From Leguminivora glycinivorella (Eukaryota; Arthropoda; Insecta; Lepidoptera; Tortricidae), in the NCBI RefSeq assembly GCF_023078275.1, contig NC_062971.1, positions 19,530,001 through 19,594,000 on the forward strand: a DNA stretch of 64,000 nt. The letters are read 5' to 3'. The notes beneath the pieces are model-generated. The model ran no database searches. It had not been told where the DNA came from and was given only the letters and a program-made list of their open reading frames with translations. This document shows positions 46,248-57,560 of this stretch, one piece after another (the first letter of the stretch is position 1; every line of letters begins with the position of its first letter). Both the position numbers and the translations under genes were made by a program.

Positions 46248-46784
46248 TTGATACAAATAAAGAGTATGAATATGAATACTACTTACAATAGAACAGAAAA
46301 TCGGACCTTGATACACATCGCACCTTCTAACAGGAAAGAAAAGTATCATTTTGATCCCTCCTCGCATGAAATGAAAAGTCCTTTAATCAGTAGATGTTGT
46401 GAATCGAATTGCTTTCCTCTATTGGCTGGATATAGGACATTGCGTTTATTTAAGAGATGCTCAGTATTAAACGTCGTATTAATTATAATTTATGACCAAT
46501 GTAAAAATATACAAAGCATGTCGTTAACATTACCTATTTAAAGTAATTTCGCTAACGTAGTGAAATTAAACTCTCAAGCGGGCACTATCTATTTTCCACC
46601 ATGACCCGTTAAACGGTTATCTCTGCGATAGTATTATGCTATCGCCAGCGCCGGTTAGGATCTATGCATACAGATGTTGGGGAAAGGATGTAGGAATGAC
46701 AAGAAATTATAATTATTGATAATATCAACAGAAGATATACCAACCAATTGAACCAATCCAACCATACAGTAAATATCAAAAAAA

Positions 46785-46982
46785 CAGTGCGACGACTTGA
46801 CGTGATTTTTTAAGTGAAGAAAGTTGAAGGAGTGGAGAGTGACATAGGCTACTTTTTGTCTCTTTCACTCTGTGGTCTCTTTTTAACCCCCCACTTCCCC
46901 AAAATGGGAGCTGGAAGTTTGTATGGAGCATTCCGCAATTTTCGAATTTAACGTGAGCGAAGCCGCGGGCAAAACCTAGTAT
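46785..46982 (+). repeat. Dispersed repeat R2, copy 5, truncated and interrupted
   Basis: GACGACTTGACGTGATTTTT, GTGACATAGGCTACTTTTTG and GCGAAGCCGCGGGCAAAACC match R2. About 75 bp (CCCCCACTTCCCCAAAATGG and neighbours) separate the last two blocks. Confidence 0.75.
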
Positions 46983-47664
46983 TATAAATATTTTGTTATT
47001 AGTTCGGATTGTTTTAACTACAACATAATAAGACATGCTTATGTATAATATAAGTTTACATACAATGGTAAAGTTGTGGCTGATTAGTGTTTACTGCATC
47101 TCGTACCATGAAATTGGCTTTACAATCACTACAAACAGCAAAATTAAATTGATTGATGAATAATGATTAATTATTACAATAAAATTATTTGAATCGTCAT
47201 TACTAACTTTGGCTTTACTAACTTCTAACTTTTACTAACTTCTCCTCGACACAAGCTCTGCTGTGGTTTAAAAAATACGTCCATGTAATTGCCCACGAGA
47301 TTTAAGAAATGGATACTGTAGAGTGTAGGGAATCTTATGTACTAATAAATATATTGGAATTTTGTCCACAAACCTGTTTGTACAAATGCCGGGCAAATGC
47401 CGGGATAACGCAAGGAGGATGATGATGACACCTGTTTTTACAAACTTGGTAAGTACGTTTAGTACCTAATGCTAAACGGTAAATAAGTAAATGGTAAGTA
47501 AATATACCTGCCGAGTATTGTGCTCTAGAGAAGCACTCCAAATCCCACTGAATTTTAATTTAATTATTGCCACCGAATGCAAACGGCGCAAAATCGAGGA
47601 AGCGCAGCAGTTTAAAGAGTGTGAAAACCGTAGTGTGGTCGCGCGCTAACAGCGACGGATGCTA

Positions 47665-47860
47665 ATAGAGCAGGGTGGCTAGCCGAATGGCACAATCGCT
47701 CACGAAACGCTCACGAAACGAAGCGCTAGTAGATATCTATCTCTATCGCGCTTGCGTATTGGCGCGACAGAGCCACTGCGTATCGCTTTCGTTTGGCGTC
47801 GGAGAAATGCAATTCGGCTACGGGGCCAGGAAGTGTTCCGCGAGACGTTTCATTTCTACT
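47665..47860. mobile_element. MITE-like element related to the one at 26.9 kb
   Basis: GTGGCTAGCCGAATGGCACA and ATGCAATTCGGCTACGGGGC are roughly inverted ends. The interior contains ATCTATCTCTATCGCGCTTG and GGCGCGACAGAGCCA, words shared in reverse with 26.9-27.05 kb. No coding sequence. Confidence 0.6.
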
Positions 47861-49894
47861 CGGGTCGTCGACGAAATTGAATAAATTTGAATGTGGAACA
47901 ACGGCGAGGGCGGTAGGTTGGGGCTCCATTGACAGCGACTAATAGATTGAAACAAAATTTGCGTCAAGGCTAAAGGCGTGACCCGCGTGACTGTGACACA
48001 GGACGGGGAGTGTGATGTTTATCAAATGCGTAACTATGACTCTTTCTCAGAAAAATATATGTAACTACCTCTATAAATAGCATAATAAACAAGACCTAAA
48101 ATGATGGTACATAAGTGTCAATCATAAAAATCAAATGATAATCGATTTTATAAACTTCTATGTACGTAGATACGGTACAGTTCTAGTCATGATTCATAGG
48201 TAGTTATAGCGAGACATAGGTACTTATATGCTTTTGCTGCTATTATTGTCATACAACGTGAGCTCGAATACAACATCTAAATCGCTACATCTAAAACTCC
48301 ACACTGACTGGGAGTCTCCCGGTCTTGCGGCAAACGTCACAGGTCCCCGTGTAGCCAGGTCGTAGCATTCAACTTTCAACTCTATTTCTTTGTTGCAGAG
48401 TCTGCCCTCGCTCGGTTTGTACTGAACACTTAGAGTAAATTATAGTTATGTCGTCTGGCATGTGCAATGGATTGAAGGATTTTGATCATGTTCGAGAGAT
48501 TTGTGAACAGTTTGAACTCAATGGGATGCTTTTCTTACCAGCTTTACTTTTGTAGGAAAATTGTAGGAAAGACGAAACATTGGGCAGATCATTGTATTTG
48601 TTTTTGTCCGAAACCCTGGCAAATAAACATTTACGCAAGAAAACTTTTGCATAAAAAAACAATTCAGCAAATAAACTTTTCTGTCGAAGCCATAGCTTCT
48701 TTTGAAAATATGTTCTTTAAAACAAAGTTATAATCATAAAGACTGAAGCCTAACTTCTATTAGCTATGACCACAAATTACGTAAGTCTGAATATATTTTC
48801 ATATTCACTCTCTCAGCCCATATAATATATATTCCTTATCAGGATTGTACGAATCGACGCCAAAATCGTTACCTGTGAAAAGACGCTACATTTCATTTCA
48901 TTGTCGTCCTTTGGCGTGTAAAGATACCAAACACAATAAAAGAACTCGACATTCAGAACCCTAAAGAGGGCGGAATTTAGGGGGTAAAACACATCCATGA
49001 AAATTAAGAAAATGTTCGTGTAATAAAATACTGTAGACGTTGCTACCAGCAATAATGAAGTGCCAAATATGTACCTAAAATATGTTTATTTATTTTGGCA
49101 TGTATGAATTGTACGTCTAAGCAATATAAAATTCACATAATGAAATGTCAACCCGATAACCTTATGTACTTCCGTTATTTATATTTTGGTTTTTGAAGCT
49201 GCGATGTAAGGTTCTTTAATTACCTACGAAAGAAAACATTTTCCTTTCATTGAACTGCATGTCGACGTGGCAGCGATTCGCACAAACGCGTGAGAAAATT
49301 AAACAGTGACATCACGGCTGCTTTCCATTTTACTTGTCGCTACGTCGCTCTCGTTCCGTTCATTGGATTGGGATGGCATAGAATAGTATACATATTCACG
49401 TATGAATACCCAAAAGGCGTAGGCACAGCAAGCACATGAAACTACTTAAGATTCAGGAATTTAGGAATTCCAAACCATAATTTGATAAGAGTGACACTTC
49501 CACCGAAAGAAATCAAAATTATGGTATTGCAATTACAGGTTGCTATGCAGTAAACTTCCACGACACTCACGGGAAGAAAGAGAAAGAGGTGGTGACCTTT
49601 TTAACCAGTCACGCTGGCGACCAAGCTATTTTGAAATGTCGATAAATTGTTAGGGAAGCCTTTAGAAAGGACATGGTATACTTATTTTTTGGTCCGGGAT
49701 ATTTAGTCAAATGAATGTGCTAGCAATTGGAACCGACCGATAAATCTTGTTGTGGGTTAGCAGTCTAAAAGGGATGCCCATCGAAAAAATTTCATCGATG
49801 AAAGGAGTGACCTGTTCCGATGTAAGGTCACGGGAGTTATTTTATAATTTAGGAATTTATTTTACGTGTATTGAAACGAACTCAAGTGTAATAA

Positions 49895-50340
49895 CTTTTT
49901 CCCCTCACTAGCTCGGAAACACGTGTTTTGTCCTTTAATACCAGCGGGTAAAAACGTATTTTATCCACTAGTGGGTAAAGTAATTTGACCTTGAATAAAG
50001 TCAAATTAACTGTTTTAAAATTGATAAAAGTAGGTGAATCTAGTAATAACGATGATTTACCACCTGTGGAACTACTGGAAGCAGTGATAAACGCATTTTT
50101 TTCGTTGTAGTTTCCTCGCTATAGTGAGGGGAAAAGTTTTGTGTTACACTCGGGTGCAAATGTATTTTACTTCTCGTGTGTTAAAAAACTCGCAAGTTCA
50201 GGATTCTATTCTCGAACCACTCGCTTCGCTCGTGGTTCAACTATAGAATCCTTTCACTTGCTCGTTTTTCAATTCCACACTCGGCGTTAAAATACAACTT
50301 TGCCCCCTTGTATAACAAATAACTATTGCTTTAATTAACA
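49895..50340 (+). repeat. Repeat family R1, longest copy
   Basis: CCCCTCACTAGCTCGGAAAC, TATCCACTAGTGGGTAAAGT, CCTTGAATAAAGTCAAATTA and TTCAATTCCACACTCGGCG occur in order, with a hairpin-like segment (CGAACCACTCGCTTCGCTCG). The left half matches 63132-63350 and the right half 415-560, so this copy shows the two belong to one family. Confidence 0.85.
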
Positions 50341-52639
50341 ATTTTGGTTAGCGCTTCTAATATGCACGTCCGCACAACTTCCCCGTCCAGAAGCCTGAAA
50401 AGTTTAACTTTCCAGACTTAAGTCTGTGCTGGCAGAGTCGTCTGTGACACCTCTTGTCAGAACGGACTCGACGGGGGTCAATCCCAATTAAGCCTGGCCG
50501 ATACCCGGCGTTATCAGCCCGGCACCATCCTGTGTCGGTTATACCTTACACATTATATCGTAGGTATAGGTATCAGGATCTGTCATGGCGTAAAATATTA
50601 TAGGGCTTTTATATTTTGACGTGCAGGTATTATGGAAATAACTGTTCCATGTATCTATAAAAAAAAATCTATCTTAATGCTTTATGTTAAAAATCCTAAA
50701 GGATATTTAAGAAATTAATTTATAACTATCTTTTGGCCATCATTTGTTTTATTGTTTAATTTATTTAATGACATATGTATACTTAGGACAATATTACAGA
50801 TAGGTACACAAAGAGTCAAAGACAAACGATTAAAATATAATCGTTGACCATCTAAACGCCATTAATTCTTGGGCAGGCACTGCGACTGCCAAATAACTAG
50901 AAGGTAGACATGTAATTTGCGATTAGTTATTTTTTGTTTTCAAATACGAGCGACGAGCGGGAAATATTAAGAACCTTCATATTATATTAATTATACTATG
51001 CCTTTACAATCTAATGTTCTGAATCTCACATCTCAATAGGTAGCACTTAACCTCTATCTAGAGGTAACATGAACAGAGCGAGACAAATTTGTATGTAAAG
51101 TCGTCCTTCGTACGAGGTTAAGCCGAGTGGCAAGCCGTTATCAAAACAATGGGGCTGGACATCACACCTGACTAACTAATCACATTATACCCGTGCATGG
51201 AGACCGCGGGCTCAGCGACACCGGTCTTCATCCAATTATGCTATGCATTCCGGTTCACACTGTTTACATAGTAGTCCACTTTCAGCGAGATGGTCCTTCG
51301 TGTAGCAACTACACGTGAGATATCTTAATCAATTCGTACAGTACTGGCCGGCCAATAAGAATTTATATCACACTTTACATTCTCGCGTTTTGTACACATT
51401 TAAAAGACATACACGGATCGAACGCGATAAAATGTATATATTATATTTTATCGTAACCGACCCGTGTGAGTCTTAAGAATTAAATATATCAGCTTTGAGT
51501 TAACGGGGTGTTATATGTCTGTCTGTGGCATCGTAGCTCCCGAAGTAACTAACTAACGAAGTGATAACGAACTAACTTGTTTGAAGGTGAATTAGTCGGG
51601 AGTGTTCTTAGCCATGTTTCATGAAAATCGGTCCAGTATGTCGCGGTTGGGGGTTTTTTCAAAATTTTAATTTTGTGGTTAGGTTATATGCAATAGATGT
51701 GCAATGAGCGCTTGTACCTTCCATACGATTTCTCTAAAAAATATCGAACCTTAATTTTTAAAAGACACTATTTAAAAAAATTCTCTCGATTTATCGATTA
51801 TACATTAGTCTCTTCAATGACTTTTCAAAAACTGCACGCAAAATTCCGGGCCCTAATGATATTATATTACTGGCCAGAGTGGCCAGTACTTAATTTAGAC
51901 GGAGATAGAAACGCAATCCTATAAAATGTTCCAGAGAATATGAGTGTAATATTAAACTAACTGCGTCAGATTATTACTAAATATCCTAGGCATCCTAGCA
52001 CAAAGGACACACTTCAAAAGCACATGCATAGCTTCTAGCTACGGCAGATGAATATTCTAGTACCTATCTTTAAATATTTAAAAGTTTACAAGACTTAGTT
52101 CCTTTTGTGGAGCATTTTGTACTAGGCAATATGAGAAACTTGAATTTATCCGACACCCAAATAAAGCTTCCATTCACGTGCAAGCACGTTTGTTGTATTG
52201 CATAGCGCAGTTTGCGTTTGCGATTCAGCACTTACATTTCTATCGCAAACGAGTGCCCCGAACATACTTTTCAAGTGATAACTTCTCCAGGCAGAAATCT
52301 AATCGAGCCGCGTAGTAAACAAGCAAGACTTCCACAAGAAAAACAAGTTTCATTTTTGTTCAAACTTCATGAGCACGGATACGAACTTGTGAAAGTTATA
52401 GTTCATTTTATTGTGGCACGTAAAGCAGATTGTACTTGGATAGAATTTTAATAATGGATAGGATGAGATTTCGAAATGCAACTCAATGTATGTTTTAAAT
52501 ACAAAATAGTCGTAATAACAGTACTTTCTGATGCTTTCGGACTTTTCTCCGTACATTGATAAAAATGCTTTTACTATTTAATGAGATTTAATCTAGGAAA
52601 TTAAAGACATAAACCAGTCCTCCATTGAAATTCATTTGC

Positions 52640-52800
52640 AGAAAGTGGTCACTATTGCACAAAGACAACAACCATAACTCTGCAACAAGTAGTCGTAGTA
52701 AATAAAGTAATGCCTTTACCATCAGGATTTGAATCCAGGACCTTGTGAACAAATGTTCAGACTCACTAACAGATAGACCAACACGCTGAAATAAAGTAAC
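52640..52800 (-). mobile_element. tRNA-like SINE, minus strand, in the duplicated unit
   Basis: On the minus strand, AGCGTGTTGGTCTATCTGTT leads to the B-box-like GGATTCAAATCC, then a non-tRNA 3' part ending at the duplication edge (GTGACCACTTTCTG). A second copy lies at 54346-54506 because of the duplication. The A box is weak, so this is tentative. Confidence 0.5.
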
Positions 52801-53104
52801 AGTATACAATAATAATTCAGTTCTAACGAAAATAAGAAGAATTATTTTCTGAATTGTAACAAATTAAAATACTGCAGTGAAACAATGAGCGATGACTTAA
52901 TTAAGCTGGTTCGTATTCATGCGACATATTGTCTTTATTTTAATAAATATATTTCATACACATATATAGAGTCATTGTTTTTATTTTCATTTTTCCTTTA
53001 TTCTTTTTTGTGTGCCTTCAATATCGATATTGTTAATTTATTTTTGGATGTGGACAAAACAATACATAATACTGGAGCAATATAGAAATTAAACATTTGA
53101 TCAT

Positions 53105-53872
53105 AGCTGGGCACCGTTAATCAAATAGTTAACTTCGTTAATCGCTAATCCGTTACTAAAAAAGTTAACTTCGTTAATCGTTAAAGCGATACATTTCGAC
53201 AAATTTAACGTAAGTTAAAGTTAATCGTTAATCCGTTAACACGTGAAAAAAAAAGAACTTTTCTTTAAATATTTAGTTGCATCAGTATCCACTATAACGT
53301 ATTATATTTCTGTAAAAGGCCGAAGTACAGCTAGCCTATTGAACTCTAGGCTGCACGTGGAAGGCAGTGATCGCCTGAGCTACTGCCAAGAGCTGTGTCA
53401 GGAGAGATGCTGGCGGTGACGGGACTGTTGTGGCACTTTGGGCGGTAGAGGCTAGGGAAGCGAATGTGGTCGTAAATAGGGCTCGAATTTTCTGCCCTAT
53501 CACTACAACAGTCGCCATGGTAAAGCTTAGGATTCACCCAATCAAAGTTAGTAAAAGCAAATCCACGTGAAGAATACTTTTTTAGGTAATATTTCGGACT
53601 TTTAGCAATCGACATCGGTAAAACCTAGGATTTACCGGCAAATCATAGGATTTGCCGTACTTCGGGCTTTTATAGTAGCGTTCAGAACGTGTTTTTCGCA
53701 GCGCAGATGGCGCCTGTGCCCTACTAGATTAACGATTAACGGACTCGATGAAATTTAACGGAAGTTAACGAGTCCGTTAACATTTTTCAAGTTAACTTAA
53801 AAGTTAATCCGTTAATCGAAATGTTAACTTCGTTAATTAACGATTAACGGATTAACGAGTTAATGCCCAGCT
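53105..53872. mobile_element. GTTAAC-rich inverted-repeat element, copy B
   Basis: AGCTGGGCACCGTTAATC at the left pairs with TTAATGCCCAGCT at the right, with TAACTTCGTTAATCG and CGATTAACGGATTAACG nearby. The interior has paired-looking words GTAAAACCTAGGATTTACCG and GGATTTGCCG. The longest internal frame (60-89 aa, minus strand) does not look like a transposase. Confidence 0.8.
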
Positions 53873-54344
53873 ATGCATTTGATGTTGGGATGATTGGGTT
53901 CATAACTTTCATAAGTCAAAGGAATTTCAGTTCAGTTCAGTAATGTTTTAAAATTCACTGAAATATTAGGTTGTACGTTGTTTAATATGTTTACTATTAC
54001 ACATGACGTAGAAACAAATTCGTTACTTTTTTGCATAATAGTTTAGTTTTAGCATCATACAGTTTTTGTTAGAAGCCGGTAGTTGCATTTACAGGTTGTA
54101 AAGTATAGTAATAAAACAAATGAGTAACACTTCGTTTATTCTTGTAAATTATATCTTTACAGTTCTTTACTGAAACAATGTCTACCTTCCGATCTCAGTA
54201 TCACTAGCTTACAGGTTGCTCAGTTCATTATTGCAAAAACACCGTCTGTACTAAACAAAAGACACTCAAATATCACTGACAGATATAAGTGACACTTTCC
54301 AGAGTATTGGGTCATTTAACATAGTCTGTACTTGCGTTTCGTTA

Positions 54345-55787
54345 CAGAAAGTGGTCACTATTGCACAAAGACAACAACCATAACTCTGCAACAAGTAGTC
54401 GTAGTAAATAAAGTAATGCCTTTACCATCAGGATTTGAATCCAGGACCTTGTGAACAAATGTTCAGACTCACTAACAGATAGACCAACACGCTGAAATAA
54501 AGTAACAGTATACAATAATAACTCAGTTCTAACGAAAATAAGAAGAATTATTTTCTGAATTGTAACAAATTAAAATACTGCAGTGAAACAATGAGCGATG
54601 ACTTAATTAAGCTGGTTCGTATTCATGCGACATATTGTCTTTATTTTAATAAATATATTTCATACACATATATAGAGTCATTGTTTTTATTTTCATTTTC
54701 CGTTATTCTTTTTTGTGTGCCTTCAATATCGATATTGTTAATTTATTTTTGGATATGGACAAAACAATACATAATACTGGAGCAATATAGAAATTATACA
54801 TTTGATCATAGCTGGGCACCGTTAATCAAATAGTTAACTTCGTTAATCGCTAATCCGTTACTAAAAAAGTTAACTTCGTTAATCGTTAAAGCGATACATT
54901 TCGACAAATTTAACGTAAGTTAAAGTTAATCGTTAATCCGTTAACACGTGAAAAAAAAAGAACTTTTCTTTAAATATTTAGTTGCATCAGTATCCACTAT
55001 AACGTATTATATTTCTGTAAAAGGCCGAAGTACAGCTAGCCTATTGAACTCTAGGCTGCACGTGGAAGGCAGTGATCGCCTGAGCTACTGCCAAGAGCTG
55101 TGTCAGGAGAGATGCTGGCGGTGACGGGACTGTTGTGGCACTTTGGGCGGTAGAGGCTAGGGAAGCGAATGTGGTCGTAAATAGGGCTCGAATTTTCTGC
55201 CCTATCACTACAACAGTCGCCATGGTAAAGCTTAGGATTCACCCAATCAAAGTTAGTAAAAGCAAATCCACGTGAAGAATACTTTTTTAGGTAATATTTC
55301 GGACTTTTAGCAATCGACATCGGTAAAACCTAGGATTTACCGGCAAATCATAGGATTTGCCGTACTTCGGGCTTTTATAGTAGCGTTCAGAACGTGTTTT
55401 TCGCAGCGCAGATGGCGCCTGTGCCCTACTAGATTAACGATTAACGGACTCGATGAAATTTAACGGAAGTTAACGAGTCCGTTAACATTTTTTCAAGTTA
55501 ACTTAAAAGTTAATCCGTTAATCGAAATGTTAACTTCGTTAATTAACGATTAACGGATTAACGAGTTAATGCCCAGCTATGCATTTGATGTTGGGATGAT
55601 TGGGTTCATAACTTTCATAAGTCAAAGGAATTTCAGTTCAGTTCAGTAATGTTTTAAAATTCACTGAAATATTAGGTTGTACGTTGTTTAATATGTTTAC
55701 TATTACACATGACGTAGAAACAAATTCGTTACTTTTTTGCATAATAGTTTAGTTTTAGCATCATACAGTTTTTGTTAGAAGCCGGTA
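54345..55787. repeat. 1,443 bp direct duplication, right copy
   Basis: Matches 52639-54081 at a constant offset of 1,706 bp apart from one lost and one gained T. A 263 bp unique segment separates the copies. Confidence 0.95.
54811..55578. mobile_element. GTTAAC-rich inverted-repeat element, copy C
   Basis: Copy B carried along in the 1.44 kb duplication. Differences between B and C are only one or two bases (for example an extra T near 55485). Confidence 0.85.
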
Positions 55788-57439
55788 ACTATGAACTTCA
55801 CCTGACTCTTCAAAGGTCGGCACTTAAACTGATCTACTTGTCATTTAAGCTGCGCCAAGCTCGGCAAAGGCTTACATCTATTGGACGTTAAGATTATCGT
55901 CGTTCAGTGTAATAAGCGTTCAAGCGCTGAATGGTGCACTTGTAATGCAGTTCCCAGGGGCGATATACGTTCAGAGCAACAACGAAAATTGCCGAGAAAA
56001 GCCGACGATAACCGAGGAAAGCTGAGCGCACTTTGAGTTATTACCTCCTGGGATTGTATGTACATGTTTAATTGCTGAACGTTGGAAATTTTGAACTTCA
56101 ACTGCTTGTGAGGATTAAGATGCATTTTGGAACAAGTTACTATTTTAGTGTTTATTGTAAATGATGTTTGTTTCAGTTATAGGTATAATTGGGCCATCCT
56201 ATTAGTTTGGTTCTCATCTATGAAGATCGTCCTTTGAATCAGGCTTGTCACCAATACAATGTATCAAAATGGTAAGCTATTGATCATTTACCACACAAGT
56301 TCTAAATCGCACTTTGGAAGGAATCCTTTTCAAAAGCAAAACTGGCAGCAAATCGTACGCGGTATGTAGAGTACTAAGTCACAAAGGACGCATAATTCAA
56401 TAGGCAAATTTGATACAGGACATGAGCGTATCAGTCGCTGGAACCCGGAAGGGCCCATGAAATATTCACGAGGTCAAAGTGCCGAGGGCACATTTAACCT
56501 GTCAATTTATTATACAATAATGCTATTTTCCGAAAGGTATATGGCTACGACCGGTGATTGATTTGGTAATTAAATTACTAATTAGTAATACATGTAGGAT
56601 AATACGAGGTCAATTTTTTGTTAACAGATTTAGGGGTTGAGTAATCTGATGCATTTTATATGTAATTATGCATTCAGGATTATCTATTTGCCATTAGGGA
56701 ATGTAGAAATTATTTACTTTACATAAACATATATTTACATAATAAAAAGGTTCTTATTTATACGTCACTCAATAAATACAATATTGCAATATTAAATACA
56801 AAATTAAATTAATTAGGGAATAAAATTTGCTATGAATTTGAATTGCTATCGTATTTTGAATGTGAATGTCATCATACTATAAAATATAATCATTATACTC
56901 TAAACTCATACTCAAGGGAAAATCTCTTCCGAATCTCTTCCATAATTTGCCTTAATTAAGTTTGAATTTCACTTTTAATGGTGCCTGTTTTGAAATTAGT
57001 TTTACGAAATTCTAAACGATTGTTTACGTTACATCCGTACAGTCTGCTGCATTTTTTCAGTACCTGGGACTCAATTAAGAAAACCCGTTAATTTTTATGA
57101 CATTCTCTATAGAAGTGACCTTTTTCTAACTAAAATTAATTTAACCCAAATGTGTTCTTACAGATTACACCAGGTACCGGTATTTTACATATTATTATAT
57201 ACCACACTTAAAATTTCTCTCACACTCTTGGTAAGGAAGCGTCTGGTGCCGTCACCCGCATGCTATGCGAATTACTCGAATGTTAACTCAGTATGTTGTG
57301 TCACATAGGAGCGATAACAATGCAGCTGTTATGCTGACTTCCCACCTCCAGTTAAACGATACTGAGGTCGAACACAGGGTTGCCACTTGGTGAATATAAG
57401 GTACCTACATTTTTTTAAAGTCACTTACCTACGGGTCGA

Positions 57440-57560
57440 ACGCGATCAACTAACATAATTTATCTTTTTTCCGACGTTTCGGCCAGGTTGCACTGGTCAT
57501 AATGGAAGAAGTTTGAAATAATGTTAGTAAATCGAGTTCGACCAGTAAGTGACATATTAT
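57440..57560. repeat. Fragment of a dispersed repeat
   Basis: GGGTCGAACGCGATCAACTA at the left and AAATCGAGTTCGACCAGTAA at the right are partly inverted, with CCGACGTTTCGGCCAGGTTG between. Small, non-coding, family unknown. Confidence 0.4.

Larger units (their letters stand above)
52639..54081. repeat. 1,443 bp direct duplication, left copy
   Basis: From CAGAAAGTGGTCACTATTGC to TTTGTTAGAAGCCGGTA, this stretch recurs at 54345-55787 with about half a dozen differences seen by eye (for example TTTTTCCTTT against TTTTCCGTTA). It contains a tRNA-like SINE and one GTTAAC-rich element. No host gene lies inside. Confidence 0.95.

Noticed and set aside
46077..46541. 154-codon plus-strand open frame
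   Set aside because: Its first third lies in the hAT-like element copy at 45957-46247 and the rest has no recognisable motif or codon bias.
52639..55787. LTR retrotransposon with 1.44 kb LTRs
   Set aside because: The repeats do not begin TG or end CA, and the 263 bp between them holds no primer-binding site, polypurine tract or polyprotein.
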